Source of the DNA: Halomonas borealis
Lineage (GTDB): Bacteria > Pseudomonadota > Gammaproteobacteria > Pseudomonadales > Halomonadaceae
DNA: 64,000 nucleotides
Reading direction: 5' to 3'
Assembly: GCF_004798905.1 (NCBI RefSeq)
Contig: NZ_SDMO01000004.1
Coordinates: 62,001 to 126,000, forward strand
Part shown: positions 17,600 to 25,616 of the stretch, in pieces
Position numbering within the stretch: the first letter of the stretch is position 1
Layout: every line of letters starts with the position of its first letter
The notes under the pieces: generated by a model
What the model was told of the DNA's origin: nothing
The model's database searches: none
The model's input: only the letters and a program-made list of their open reading frames with translations
Program-made: the position numbers and the translations under genes

Positions 17600-20500
17600 A
17601 TGCTTAAGCAGGTTAAGAAGTTATTCCAGTTCCACTTTGGTTCTGGGGATGCTGTTGGAAATAATAAATACGAAATTAAGGAGCTGATGCCAGACGACCT
17701 CAAAGAGTTATCCATTGAGGTGTTTTCTGACATTGGTAAAGGTGATGTCCAAAGTGCAAAGGCAAGAATAAGTGCCATAGAGAGCACAGGAAGGCTTGGT
17801 AAAGAGTCGCACCCTTACTTACAAGCCCTGAAGCTTATTTCTGGTTTAACAGACCAGTCTGAAGGAGAAGCTCTTCACCCAAAAATCTCTAGAGCTCTCG
17901 CTGATTCTACTTCTCCAAAAATTAAGGATGTGTTTTTGGCATCTTTGATTAGAGTCAGGCTTATACTGGATGACGAAGAAGGTGCTATTCAAGCATATAA
18001 AAGTGAAAAGGATGCAGGCTTTTTATCCAGGTGTCAGTATTTAGAGCTCTTGGCTAGTAAAGATGAGCTAAAAGCCACTGGAACAGAACCCACCGGTAGT
18101 GATGTAGAAGTTCTTTCTATCATCAGGGGGCTGCTTAGAGTTGATGAATTTAGTGCTGCATTAAAGCTTTCCGGAAAAGCTAAAAATACCTATAAAGATC
18201 ACGATTTTGAAGTAGTCTATTTACAAGCTTTGTGCAAGCAAATAAGTCTCGACCTTAACGATCGAGCATTCTGGTTTGTAGAAAAGAGGCTTAAAGACCA
18301 AATACTGGTGCTCTGCAATAATATACATAAGCTGATAGTTAAATCTGAAGGGCGAGACAAACGGCTATTTAAACTTGCAGTGCCTATTCTTTCTTACTCC
18401 GCCTCAGCAGATCAACAGCTCAGTGATATCTGTTGGAGGTATGTTGATAAGTGGCAAGAGGACTTCCCAGAATTTTCTGCCTTGTTGTATGCAACTGAGA
18501 ATAAAGACTATAGTTATTTGGAAGATGATATCAAACAAGGATTTTTGCTTAGCGAAAGTGAAAGCAAAAGAAATGAATTGAAGAGGAAAGTGCTTTCAGC
18601 AGATGTTTTGAATGTGGTCGATGTTTTGTTGGCACTTGATTATTTAGATAGCAGTGTGGCTGATAAGATCATAGGAAAGGAAATCTCGATAGATAATGAT
18701 GATGAGTCTATTGAGAAGTTTGTTAGCCTTTTGCTCTATTCCGCTTCGTCAGAAAAGTGTCGGTTAAGAAATAAAAAAGACATTCCGGGTCTTATTCAAG
18801 ATTTTTATGATTCTGGTGGTGATTTTAAGCAAATAAATCCATTTCTTATTATTAAGCTTGCCAGAAACCTACATCGTCACGACCTTTACAGTGAGGTCTG
18901 TAAGTGTCTAGAAGACCCTCTCACTTTAGAAGATCCGTGGCTCTCTCCTATTATGAGAGAGTATCTTGTCGCTTTATATAATAGTAGCCAGTATAGTAGC
19001 TTTCATAAGCTGATATCAGGTTTACACAACGATGCACAAGATTCTAGCTTCTATTGGTCTCTTAAGTCCCATTATGAAACCAATAAGGGTGAGCTTGATA
19101 AAGCATTAAATTCAATTGATCCAGCTATTCGTTTGGAACCAACTGCTACTCAGTTTCTGTTGCAGAAAGCGAGAGTCTTGTTAAGCCTTGGTAAAGGGGT
19201 TGGTGAGTTTTTAGATAGTATTGATATTTCCGTAATCAGTATAGATGATGACGACTCAATTCAGTTGCTCGCAATGATGTATCATTTCGTAAACTTTTCA
19301 AAAGTTGAAGAAGTGGTTGTCGATTTATTTCTGAGAGATCCGATAAGGTCTTCTAAGGTTGTAAGTGGTTTACACCTTGGTTTTAGTGTGTCGAATAAAA
19401 CCGCAGAGCAATTTGTTCCCGCCTCTCGAAATGTTGGTGATGCTGTTGTTGGTCTTGCTTTCAATAAAGGGAACAAGTCAAGTAAAGCCATTGTAGTAGA
19501 GGGCGAGAAGTACCCGCCGAATCAGTATGTGCTTAAAGCAAGCTCTGATTTGGCAGAAAAACTTATGGCTCTTAGTGAAGGAAGCATGGATAAGAGCGGG
19601 GTGGAAGACTTAACTCTTCACAGTAAAATCCCACCTTATGTTGCTGCATTTCAAATTTCTTGTGACATTAGGCAAGAAATGAATGACGGAAGCGATGCTT
19701 TTTTTATGCTCCAAGTTCCAGAAGGTGGCGATGAGCTTGTTGCCTTTATGGAAGATAATCTCAAGAGGCTTTCACCCCGTAGGAGTGAAGAGGTTTTTGC
19801 TGATCCGAATATCCCATTGCTAATGAAAGGTAATGCTCTTAACTCTCAAGAAGTATGCAAGTCAGCTCTTGAGTTGTTTGTAGATCCAGCAATATCTAAG
19901 ATGATACTTCCTGTGGAGAGCCCAAGGCAAGAATCTCTCGGATACATTGCGGATGTTTATACTATTATCTATGTTTGCTTGGCGGGATTGGCAAAAAGCT
20001 TTTGTAGACAAAACATAAAATCTACGGAAGAAACAAAAAGGCTTTTGAAAGAATTTCGTGACACTATAACATCTCCAGAATATATGACACTTGGCCTCAG
20101 TGATAGTGGGCATTTAGTCAGAACTCTAGGAGAGGATATAGAGAGAGATTTTAAAGACTTCATTGAAGGTCTTGATGAGATCTTGTCTAAAATCACAGTC
20201 GTTGACGACACTAAAATTCTTGAAGCTGATCTACCTCAAGATCTTAATATTTTGAAAGGGGCTATTGATGACACAGTAGTTCATACGATAATGGCCTGCC
20301 ATTCTTATCGTGTATCATGGTTAACCATTGATAATGCAATTGGTGGTTTCGTTTCTAACTATGGGGTAGATGCTTATCCAATGCATGTTATGGCTTCTAA
20401 GCTATCAAGAGAAGAGGAGTTTGAAAAGAGGCTAAATGGTTTAAAGTGGCATGTCTTTGCTGACCTTCCTTTCCCCGTGCATAACGAAGATTTCATTGAT

Positions 20501-20911
20501 CTGATTTTTGATTTTAAAGCTATTAGCCTTACAGTTTTAAGGAAGATTCTTGAAAAACACAAATCTTCTATACTTGAAAATAGAGGGTTGAGTTCTTCTC
20601 TGGATTCGATGCCTGTGTATATTGTTTTCAAACTTCAAGAAGGAAGGTCGGCTGAGGTTGTTAATTGTGCTATTCCTTTGTTGAATGAGGTGTTCAGGCT
20701 TCAAATTGCTAGAAACAATGGTTATCCAGCAGAGTATAAGCTTGCAATGTCTATTCAACAGTCTTCCTTTAAAGCCCATAAGGCAATATTTGATATAAAG
20801 AAGCTGGTTCCATTCTATGAAAATTTCATTTTTGGGCACTTTTTGAATCGGGAGGCAGTAGTGGAGTATTTTCAAGAAAAGCAATACGTTCCATATGCTG
20901 ATACTAACTAG
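17600..20911 (+). CDS. large helical-repeat protein with GreA/B-C-like and PIN-like nuclease domains
   Basis: 1103 aa counted from the ATG at 17600, chosen over an upstream TTG because AAAAGGA lies 8 nt before it. Residues 10-24 (QFHFGSGDAVGNNKY) repeat the C-terminal motif of the preceding protein. Residues about 30-590 are an alpha-helical solenoid with TPR-like pairs (LDKALNSIDPAIRLEP near 499-514). Residues about 600-690 resemble a GreA/GreB C-terminal-like beta domain (...HSKIPPYVAAFQI). Residues about 760-965 resemble a PIN-like nuclease, with candidate acidic residues D785 (GYIADVYT), D890/D891 (IDDTVVHTI) and D911 (SWLTIDNAIG). This order agrees with my recollection of the PIN-TPR-GreABC domain family; not tested. 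No transmembrane segment is visible. The likely activity is RNA cleavage (inference), perhaps in phage defence. Confidence 0.7.
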   Translation: MLKQVKKLFQFHFGSGDAVGNNKYEIKELMPDDLKELSIEVFSDIGKGDVQSAKARISAIESTGRLGKESHPYLQALKLISGLTDQSEGEALHPKISRALADSTSPKIKDVFLASLIRVRLILDDEEGAIQAYKSEKDAGFLSRCQYLELLASKDELKATGTEPTGSDVEVLSIIRGLLRVDEFSAALKLSGKAKNTYKDHDFEVVYLQALCKQISLDLNDRAFWFVEKRLKDQILVLCNNIHKLIVKSEGRDKRLFKLAVPILSYSASADQQLSDICWRYVDKWQEDFPEFSALLYATENKDYSYLEDDIKQGFLLSESESKRNELKRKVLSADVLNVVDVLLALDYLDSSVADKIIGKEISIDNDDESIEKFVSLLLYSASSEKCRLRNKKDIPGLIQDFYDSGGDFKQINPFLIIKLARNLHRHDLYSEVCKCLEDPLTLEDPWLSPIMREYLVALYNSSQYSSFHKLISGLHNDAQDSSFYWSLKSHYETNKGELDKALNSIDPAIRLEPTATQFLLQKARVLLSLGKGVGEFLDSIDISVISIDDDDSIQLLAMMYHFVNFSKVEEVVVDLFLRDPIRSSKVVSGLHLGFSVSNKTAEQFVPASRNVGDAVVGLAFNKGNKSSKAIVVEGEKYPPNQYVLKASSDLAEKLMALSEGSMDKSGVEDLTLHSKIPPYVAAFQISCDIRQEMNDGSDAFFMLQVPEGGDELVAFMEDNLKRLSPRRSEEVFADPNIPLLMKGNALNSQEVCKSALELFVDPAISKMILPVESPRQESLGYIADVYTIIYVCLAGLAKSFCRQNIKSTEETKRLLKEFRDTITSPEYMTLGLSDSGHLVRTLGEDIERDFKDFIEGLDEILSKITVVDDTKILEADLPQDLNILKGAIDDTVVHTIMACHSYRVSWLTIDNAIGGFVSNYGVDAYPMHVMASKLSREEEFEKRLNGLKWHVFADLPFPVHNEDFIDLIFDFKAISLTVLRKILEKHKSSILENRGLSSSLDSMPVYIVFKLQEGRSAEVVNCAIPLLNEVFRLQIARNNGYPAEYKLAMSIQQSSFKAHKAIFDIKKLVPFYENFIFGHFLNREAVVEYFQEKQYVPYADTN

Positions 20912-20937
20912 ATGTGTGAGGCTGAGAGGTGAGAGCA

Positions 20938-21112
20938 TTGAATAATATAAGGAAGAGGTTGCTTGATGAGTCTCTCGGTATGCTATATAGGCAATTTTTT
21001 AAAGAATATGGCGGCATAGCCATATATGGCGATCGTTCGGAAGGTTCCGCTTCAAGTAAGGCTTTCTATGAAGATTTAGCCGAGCTTCCGAAGGCCGTCT
21101 CCGATTTTGTAA
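20938..21112 (+). pseudogene. third cargo gene, truncated by the IS element
   Basis: The frame begins with a TTG at 20938 preceded by GAGGTGA with a 5-nt spacing; a GTG at 20929 is an alternative. It encodes about 58 residues (NNIRKRLLDESLGMLYRQ..., then a short acidic segment FYEDLAELPKAVSDF) before running into the IS end at 21113. The composition matches the two upstream genes and it starts 26 bp after the large gene, so it is probably the third member of the operon. I do not recognise the family. The rest of the gene is gone: beyond the IS lies the bioB fragment. Confidence 0.55.
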
Positions 21113-21135
21113 TGACCCCCTGGTTTCTGCACACC

Positions 21136-21934
21136 CTATGCCGCTAATGCTGGGTGTGCTCGGGGTGCCACATAGTCCAGAGACTGATGTGGTCGCTCTT
21201 CGTTGTAGTACCGGATCCAGCGCTCGATCACGACCCTGGCTTGGCCCAACGACTCGAAGCGATGGAGCCAGATGCACTCTTCTTTCAAGGAACGGAAGAA
21301 GCGCTCGACGAGGCCGTTCTGCTCCGGGGTATACGGCGTCGTGAACTCTTGGGTAAGGCCATAGGCCTTTACCGTGACGGTATAGTGGCGACTGCTGAAA
21401 ACGAGCCCGTTATCGGAGCGAAGGGCCAACGGCTGCTGAACGCGCCCCAGCGCCCCGAGCCGATAGATCAGCGCTTCCTCCAACGCCGCCTCCGCGGTCT
21501 TGCTGCTGCCATTGTCCGATAATCGCCAGCCGAGGTTCTCTCGTGTGCAGCAGTCGATGATCACCGCCAGGCTGGCTCGCCGATCCTTGCCACACCACAC
21601 GCGGGTGAGATCGGTCCGCCCATCGCTCATCAGGCCTCAAGGCGACGGACGGCAGACTTCTGGCACGCGGTCGGAAGCCCTGAGGCCGCTTGCGTACCTG
21701 CCAGCCTTTGAGCTGCAGAATGCGCTGGATCGGTTTGCGGTTCTCACCCAGGATGCATGCCAGGCGGCGATAGCCATAGGTAGGAAACCGTTCCAAGGCC
21801 AGCTTCACCCGCGCTGCCAGATCGGTATTGATGTCGCGCTGCCGGGGCTTGGGCCGGTAATACAGACTTCGCCGGGGGAGCCCCAACCAGCGGCAGAGCT
21901 TAACGAGCGATACCACATGGCCTTCCTCGGCCAA
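21136..21934 (-). pseudogene. IS3-family transposase OrfB, frameshifted
   Basis: The N-terminal part (VVSLVKLCRWLGLPRRSLYY..., then YGYRRLACIL and ALRPDERWA) and the C-terminal DDE catalytic part (TDLTRVWCGKD, LRSDNGLVF, QNGLVERFFRSLKEE, YNEERPHQSLDY) are in different frames. An extra G in GGGCGGACC near 21620 accounts for the shift, because removing it joins RWA directly to TDLTRVW. All three acidic catalytic residues are present in the downstream frame. The 5' end is uncertain; the frame is open beyond the TTG at 21934. Confidence 0.88.
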
Positions 21935-21999
21935 TTGCGCCTGCAGCGACCTTACGAGTTCTCGTCCTCGTCGAGCAGGCGCTTGAATTTTTTTAGCGC

Positions 22000-22263
22000 T
22001 TAGATCTGCAGATGGGCCTCGCCCAGTGCCTCCTTGGTCTCCCGGAGCTCGGATTCGTACTGCTCACGGATGTCCTTGGGTCGGGCCTTGAACCCGTTTT
22101 CCATGCTGCGCTGGGCCTCATCGATCCAACCCTCGATCTCAGAGACGGTGAGATCGTACTGGCGAGCCACTTCAGCGGCCGTGGTCTTGCCCTTGAAGAT
22201 GTCCATGACCACAGCGGCCTTGCGCTTGGCGGTCCATCGCTTGATGGGATTGTCGTCGCTCAT
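22000..22263 (-). pseudogene. IS3-family transposase OrfA, probably truncated by a stop
   Basis: An 87-aa frame starting [19 protein letters not shown], with the helix-turn-helix [21 protein letters not shown] and a C-terminal coiled coil. It stops at HLQI. The same frame after the stop continues ALKKFKRLLDEDENS to 21952, which is how related OrfA proteins normally end, so the TAA appears to be an in-place mutation. OrfA would supply DNA binding for the OrfAB transposase. Confidence 0.8.
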
Positions 22264-22334
22264 CCTGTCCTCCTGATGGCTGCACTATACCCTGTGCAGC
22301 TATGAAGGGGGTCACTTCAGATAGGCTGTTTGAG

Positions 22335-22660
22335 GCGACCTTGGCCTCTCGGGCCTGATCCACCACCTTCCCGATCTCGAGCAGCTTCTCCTTGCCGAGC
22401 CCGGTGTTGTAGTGGCCGGACTGCGGGCAGTACTTGCAATCCTCCGGGCAGGCGCCGGTCTTGATCGACAGCAGGGTGGAGACCTGGACGGCGTTGGGGT
22501 CGAAGTGCGCGCGATGGACCTGCTGGGCGCGGAACACCAGGTCATTGAAGGGCAGCGCGAACAACGCCTCGATCTCCTCGACAGACCAGTCGTGGCGAAT
22601 ATCCGGGCGGGACGCTAGGGTCAGATCAACCGGGGCGTTGTCGTGAGGCTGGGCAGACAT
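22335..22660 (-). pseudogene. bioB, 5' fragment (right copy)
   Basis: The first ~105 codons of bioB, including the radical-SAM motif CPEDCKYC, preceded by a complete copy of the bioB regulatory region. Homology ends about 20 bp from the IS boundary. The last ~10 codons (DQAREAKVA) differ from the resident gene (EQAEAAKQA) while still looking like BioB, so this end seems to come from a slightly different allele. The frame stays open through the junction to 22172 inside the IS, giving a 163-codon hybrid that would have no catalytic core. Confidence 0.9.
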
Positions 22661-23341
22661 GCAGGGCTCGCTTATGGTCAACTTGCTTAGCATTGGTGGG
22701 TTGACGAGTAGGGTACGGAGACGCGTCATCATGTCAACCTTGCTGAATGCAAAGGTTGACGAATGGCTGCGTCGTGCCTTGCCAGGCCGTTGTGCGTTCT
22801 GTCTGGCGCCCTGTGAGGAGGGACGCGCCTGGTGCACCGCCTGCCATGCCGCCTTGCCCTGGAATCGGTCGGCCTGCCCGGTCTGTGCAGAGCCGTTGCC
22901 GGCCACGGTCGCGCCGAGACCGTGCGGGCATTGCCTGCGCCGGTCGCCGTGCTTTCAGTGCGCGCGGGTGCCGCTGCGTTACGAGGGGGAGGTGGCGGAG
23001 CTGATGCAGCGCTTCAAGTTCCATGCCTCGCCGCGGGCGGGGACGCTGCTGCTGGCCTTGCTGGAGGAAGGCTTGGCGGGAAGCGAGCCGCCCCAGGCAT
23101 TGATCGCGGTGCCACTCCATCCGCACCGAGCCCGAGAGCGAGGCTTCGACCAGGGGTATTGGCTCGCCGAGCGGCTGGCGGCGCGGCTGCACGTTCCGCT
23201 GGTGGGCGCTCGACGGCTCGCCGACACGCGGAGCCAACGCGGGCTCGATCGCGGGAAGCGACGCGGCAACCTGCGTGGCGCCTTCCGCCTGGAGGCGCGT
23301 CTACCGCCGCGGGTGGCGCTGCTCGATGACGTGATGACCAC
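22362..23341 (+). repeat. right copy of ~980-bp direct repeat (bioB'-spacer-comF')
   Basis: Partner of the repeat at 16105-17084, offset 6257 bp, in the same orientation. It includes both BirA-like boxes (GTCAAC 22677 / GTTGAC 22700 and GTCAAC 22733 / GTTGAC 22755). Here the left end is broken (bioB truncated) and the right end is continuous with intact comF. Confidence 0.95.
22677..22760. promoter_or_regulatory. second copy of the bioB/comF control region with BirA-like boxes
   Basis: Same box spacing as at 16420-16503. Two single-base changes fall between and inside the spacers (A to G in box 1, A to G in box 2). It now drives the bioB fragment on one side and overlaps the start of intact comF on the other. 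Confidence 0.55.
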
Positions 23342-23441
23342 CGGCGCCACCCTCGATGCCCTGGCCCGGGCCTGCCGTCAGGCGGGCGCGACGGAGATCG
23401 AGGCCTGGGCGATCGCCAGGACGCCCCTGGCCACGCCCTGA
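22731..23441 (+). CDS. comF: ComF family phosphoribosyltransferase-like protein
   Basis: 236 aa. The N-terminal four-cysteine zinc region ([22 protein letters not shown]) is followed by a type I PRTase fold with [17 protein letters not shown] and the PRPP loop [15 protein letters not shown] near the C-terminus. ComF-type proteins are linked to DNA uptake in naturally competent bacteria; in many proteobacteria the role (sometimes called GntX) is less clear. The start is MSTLLN. This is the complete copy; the one at 16474 is truncated. In the ancestral order it stood divergent from bioB. Confidence 0.9.
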   Translation: MSTLLNAKVDEWLRRALPGRCAFCLAPCEEGRAWCTACHAALPWNRSACPVCAEPLPATVAPRPCGHCLRRSPCFQCARVPLRYEGEVAELMQRFKFHASPRAGTLLLALLEEGLAGSEPPQALIAVPLHPHRARERGFDQGYWLAERLAARLHVPLVGARRLADTRSQRGLDRGKRRGNLRGAFRLEARLPPRVALLDDVMTTGATLDALARACRQAGATEIEAWAIARTPLATP

Positions 23442-23463
23442 GATCATGCGGAGGCTTTGTTCG

Positions 23464-23493
23464 AAAAATGCCTGCGCCCGCCCAGGCGGCATT
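23464..23493 (-). terminator. stem-loop ending the LysE-type gene
   Basis: On the minus strand GAATGCC...GGCATT is followed by TTT, 70 bp after the exporter stop. It also lies just downstream of convergent comF. Confidence 0.5.
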
Positions 23494-23562
23494 CAACGTC
23501 GGCTCACAGTACCCATGTACACCGCGTCAATTCCGTCTGTTCGTCGCCTTTTCGCAGGCAAC

Positions 23563-24198
23563 CTATGGCGACGTGGCGATCAGCGAACCACCGGCGGCCA
23601 TGAACAGGCCGCCGGTGGCGCGATGGAAGCGCCGCGCGCGGCGCGGATGGCCGAACCACCGACCGATCCCCGAACCCATGGCGGCGTAGAGCCACATCAG
23701 GCTGAGGTCGATCGCCGCCCAGGTCGCGGCGAGGATCGCGAACTGGGCGAGCTGGGGCGCGGCCACGTCGATGAAGTTGGGGAACAGGGCGGCGAAGAAC
23801 AGCAGGTCCTTGGGGTTGCTGATGCCGACCAGGAAGCCCTGGCGAAACAGCCGAGGCAGCGGGGTCGTGGTGGGGCTCGGCCCGGTCGCCGTGGTGGCCA
23901 CCGGAGGCTCGTCGCCGGAGCGGCGCCAGGCCTGGAGGCCGAGTATGACGAGATAGATGCCGCCGGCGATCTTCAGGAGATGAAAGGCGGTCTCGGAGGT
24001 GGCCAGGATGGCGCCGAGCCCCAGCGACGAGAGCCCCATCAGGGCCAGCGAGGCCAGGGTGCCGCCACAGACGGTGGCCGCGGCGCGACGTCGGCCGAAG
24101 CGCAGGCCGTGGCTGGTACACAACAGGGCCACGGGACCGGGGAAGATGATCAGTGCGACGATCATGCCGACGTAGGTGAGCCAGGTGAGCAGTTCCAT
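23563..24198 (-). CDS. LysE/RhtB family amino-acid exporter
   Basis: A 211-aa inner-membrane protein with six hydrophobic segments. FPGPVALLCTSHGLRFGRRRA near residues 19-40 is the conserved N-terminal motif of the family (PGP followed by G-x-R-x-G), and GFLVGISNPKDLLFFAALFP in the middle is the second hallmark (NPK). Members export amino acids or homoserine lactones. I start at MELLTWLTYV, which matches the family start; the longer frame is not supported. It converges on comF and is divergent from srkA. Confidence 0.9.
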   Translation of the reverse strand: MELLTWLTYVGMIVALIIFPGPVALLCTSHGLRFGRRRAAATVCGGTLASLALMGLSSLGLGAILATSETAFHLLKIAGGIYLVILGLQAWRRSGDEPPVATTATGPSPTTTPLPRLFRQGFLVGISNPKDLLFFAALFPNFIDVAAPQLAQFAILAATWAAIDLSLMWLYAAMGSGIGRWFGHPRRARRFHRATGGLFMAAGGSLIATSP

Positions 24199-24457
24199 GC
24201 AGGGTCTCCGGCCGGGGGCAAGTGCGGCGTGCATCGGCCACCGTATTGATGAAGCCACCAGCATAGGGTAGGCGTGTGGGCGGTTTCCAGGCCCTGTGAT
24301 GGGGGCGGTGGTGTGGGGCATGGCTGGCCGCGGTCGCGGCGAATGGTCGGCGGGGTAGTCCGGAGGGTGGCTGTGGTGGCGGTTATCGGGCCACGCTGTG
24401 ACGCGTCGGGCCGGGTGGCTTTGCTACCATGGGGCTTTGCCTGTGACGAGAACGCCC

Positions 24458-25441
24458 ATGAACGACGCGATTCATCCCTTTGCCCGCCTCGAGCCCGCGC
24501 GGGTCGTGGCGGCGGTGGAGTCCCTGGGCTTCTGGCTGCCCGGCGAGCCCTTCGCGCTTAACAGTTACGAGAACCGGGTTTACCTGGTGCACGACGACGA
24601 GCGACGCCGCTGGGTGGTCAAGTTCTATCGCCCGGGGCGCTGGAGCGACGCCCAGATCCAGGAAGAGCACGACTTCCTGGCTGAGCTGCTCGAGGCCGGC
24701 GTGACGGTGGCCGCGCCCTGGCGCGACGCCTCGGGGGCGAGCCTGCATCGGCATGACGATTTCCGTTTCTCGCTGTTCCCCCACCTGCCCGGCCAGGCGC
24801 CGGAACTGGAAAGCCCCGAGCATCTGTTCGCCCTGGGCGAGACGATCGGTGCCGTGCATGCGGTCGGCGAGCGTCGTGCCTTCGTGCATCGCCGCACCCT
24901 GGCCCCGCGCGAGATGGCCGAGGAGGCCGTCGAGACGGTACTGGCGAGCCGCTGGCTGACGGATCGCCAGCGTGCCGCCTATCGGCGCACCGGGCAGGGG
25001 CTGATCGAGGCCTTATCTGCGCGGGCATGGCCGGCGAAGATGCTACGGGCGCAGGGCGACTGCCATCTGGGAAACATGCTGGGGCGGGATGAGCACTTCG
25101 CGCTGGTGGACTTCGATGACTGCCTGATGGCGCCGGCGGTGCAGGATCTGTGGATGCTGTTGACCGCCAAGGACGAGGGCGAGCGCCAGATGCAGCTTTC
25201 CGAGGTGATCGAGGGCTACGAGCAGCACCGCGACTTCGACCGTGGCGAGCTGGCGCTGGTGGAGCCGCTGCGGGCGTTGCGGCTGCTGCGTCATAGCGCC
25301 TGGCTGGTGGCGCGCTGGGAAGACCCTGCCTTCCCGCAGGCCTTCCCGTGGCTGGCCGATGCCGGCTACTGGGACGGTCACCTGCGCGAGCTCGAGCAGC
25401 AGCGCGTCATGCTGGATGGCGATGATCGCTGGTTGTCCTGA
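24458..25441 (+). CDS. srkA: stress response kinase A (YihE/RdoA)
   Basis: A 327-aa protein kinase of the APH/choline-kinase-like fold, nearly the length of the E. coli protein. LNSYENRVYLV and RRWVVKFYRPGRW form the nucleotide-binding start, the catalytic loop is QGDCHLGNML and the metal-binding motif is LVDFDDC. In E. coli it counters stress-induced death and phosphorylates Ser/Thr residues. In many genomes it precedes dsbA; here no dsbA follows. The ATG at 24458 matches the family start. Confidence 0.92.
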   Translation: MNDAIHPFARLEPARVVAAVESLGFWLPGEPFALNSYENRVYLVHDDERRRWVVKFYRPGRWSDAQIQEEHDFLAELLEAGVTVAAPWRDASGASLHRHDDFRFSLFPHLPGQAPELESPEHLFALGETIGAVHAVGERRAFVHRRTLAPREMAEEAVETVLASRWLTDRQRAAYRRTGQGLIEALSARAWPAKMLRAQGDCHLGNMLGRDEHFALVDFDDCLMAPAVQDLWMLLTAKDEGERQMQLSEVIEGYEQHRDFDRGELALVEPLRALRLLRHSAWLVARWEDPAFPQAFPWLADAGYWDGHLRELEQQRVMLDGDDRWLS

Positions 25442-25616
25442 CGGCACGGGTCTGCTGAGGCGCCATGGCACTGCGTCGCGCGGCGCCTTGCGCTAGAATA
25501 ATGCGTTCCCCGAACCGTTATGTTTACAAGTGCGGTTTTTTGAATAATTTATGTATAAGGTGTGGCCGGGGGAATCGCCGACCCACCGATATCACGACTC
25601 TGCATGGGGCCTGAGC

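Larger units (their letters stand above)
21113..22314 (-). mobile_element. IS3-family insertion sequence (decayed)
   Basis: A 1202-bp element bounded by inverted ends: TGACCCCCTGG... at 21113 and the reverse complement of TGACCCCCTTC... ending at 22314. Inside, on the minus strand, are orfA and orfB in the IS3 arrangement, with seven A residues (minus strand, around 21985-21992) near the orfA/orfB junction like a -1 slippage site. Flanking bases (TAA to the left, CTT to the right) do not form a target duplication. orfA has an early stop and orfB a frameshift, so the copy is probably immobile by itself. Confidence 0.88.

Noticed and set aside
17246..20911. classical toxin-antitoxin pair
   Set aside because: The small gene is first and could suggest an antitoxin, but the 1103-aa partner is far larger than TA toxins and the two share a motif instead of showing an antitoxin-type DNA-binding domain.
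21110..22317. target-site duplication of the IS
   Set aside because: The three or four bases on each side (TAA / CTT) do not match, even when the ends are moved by one base.
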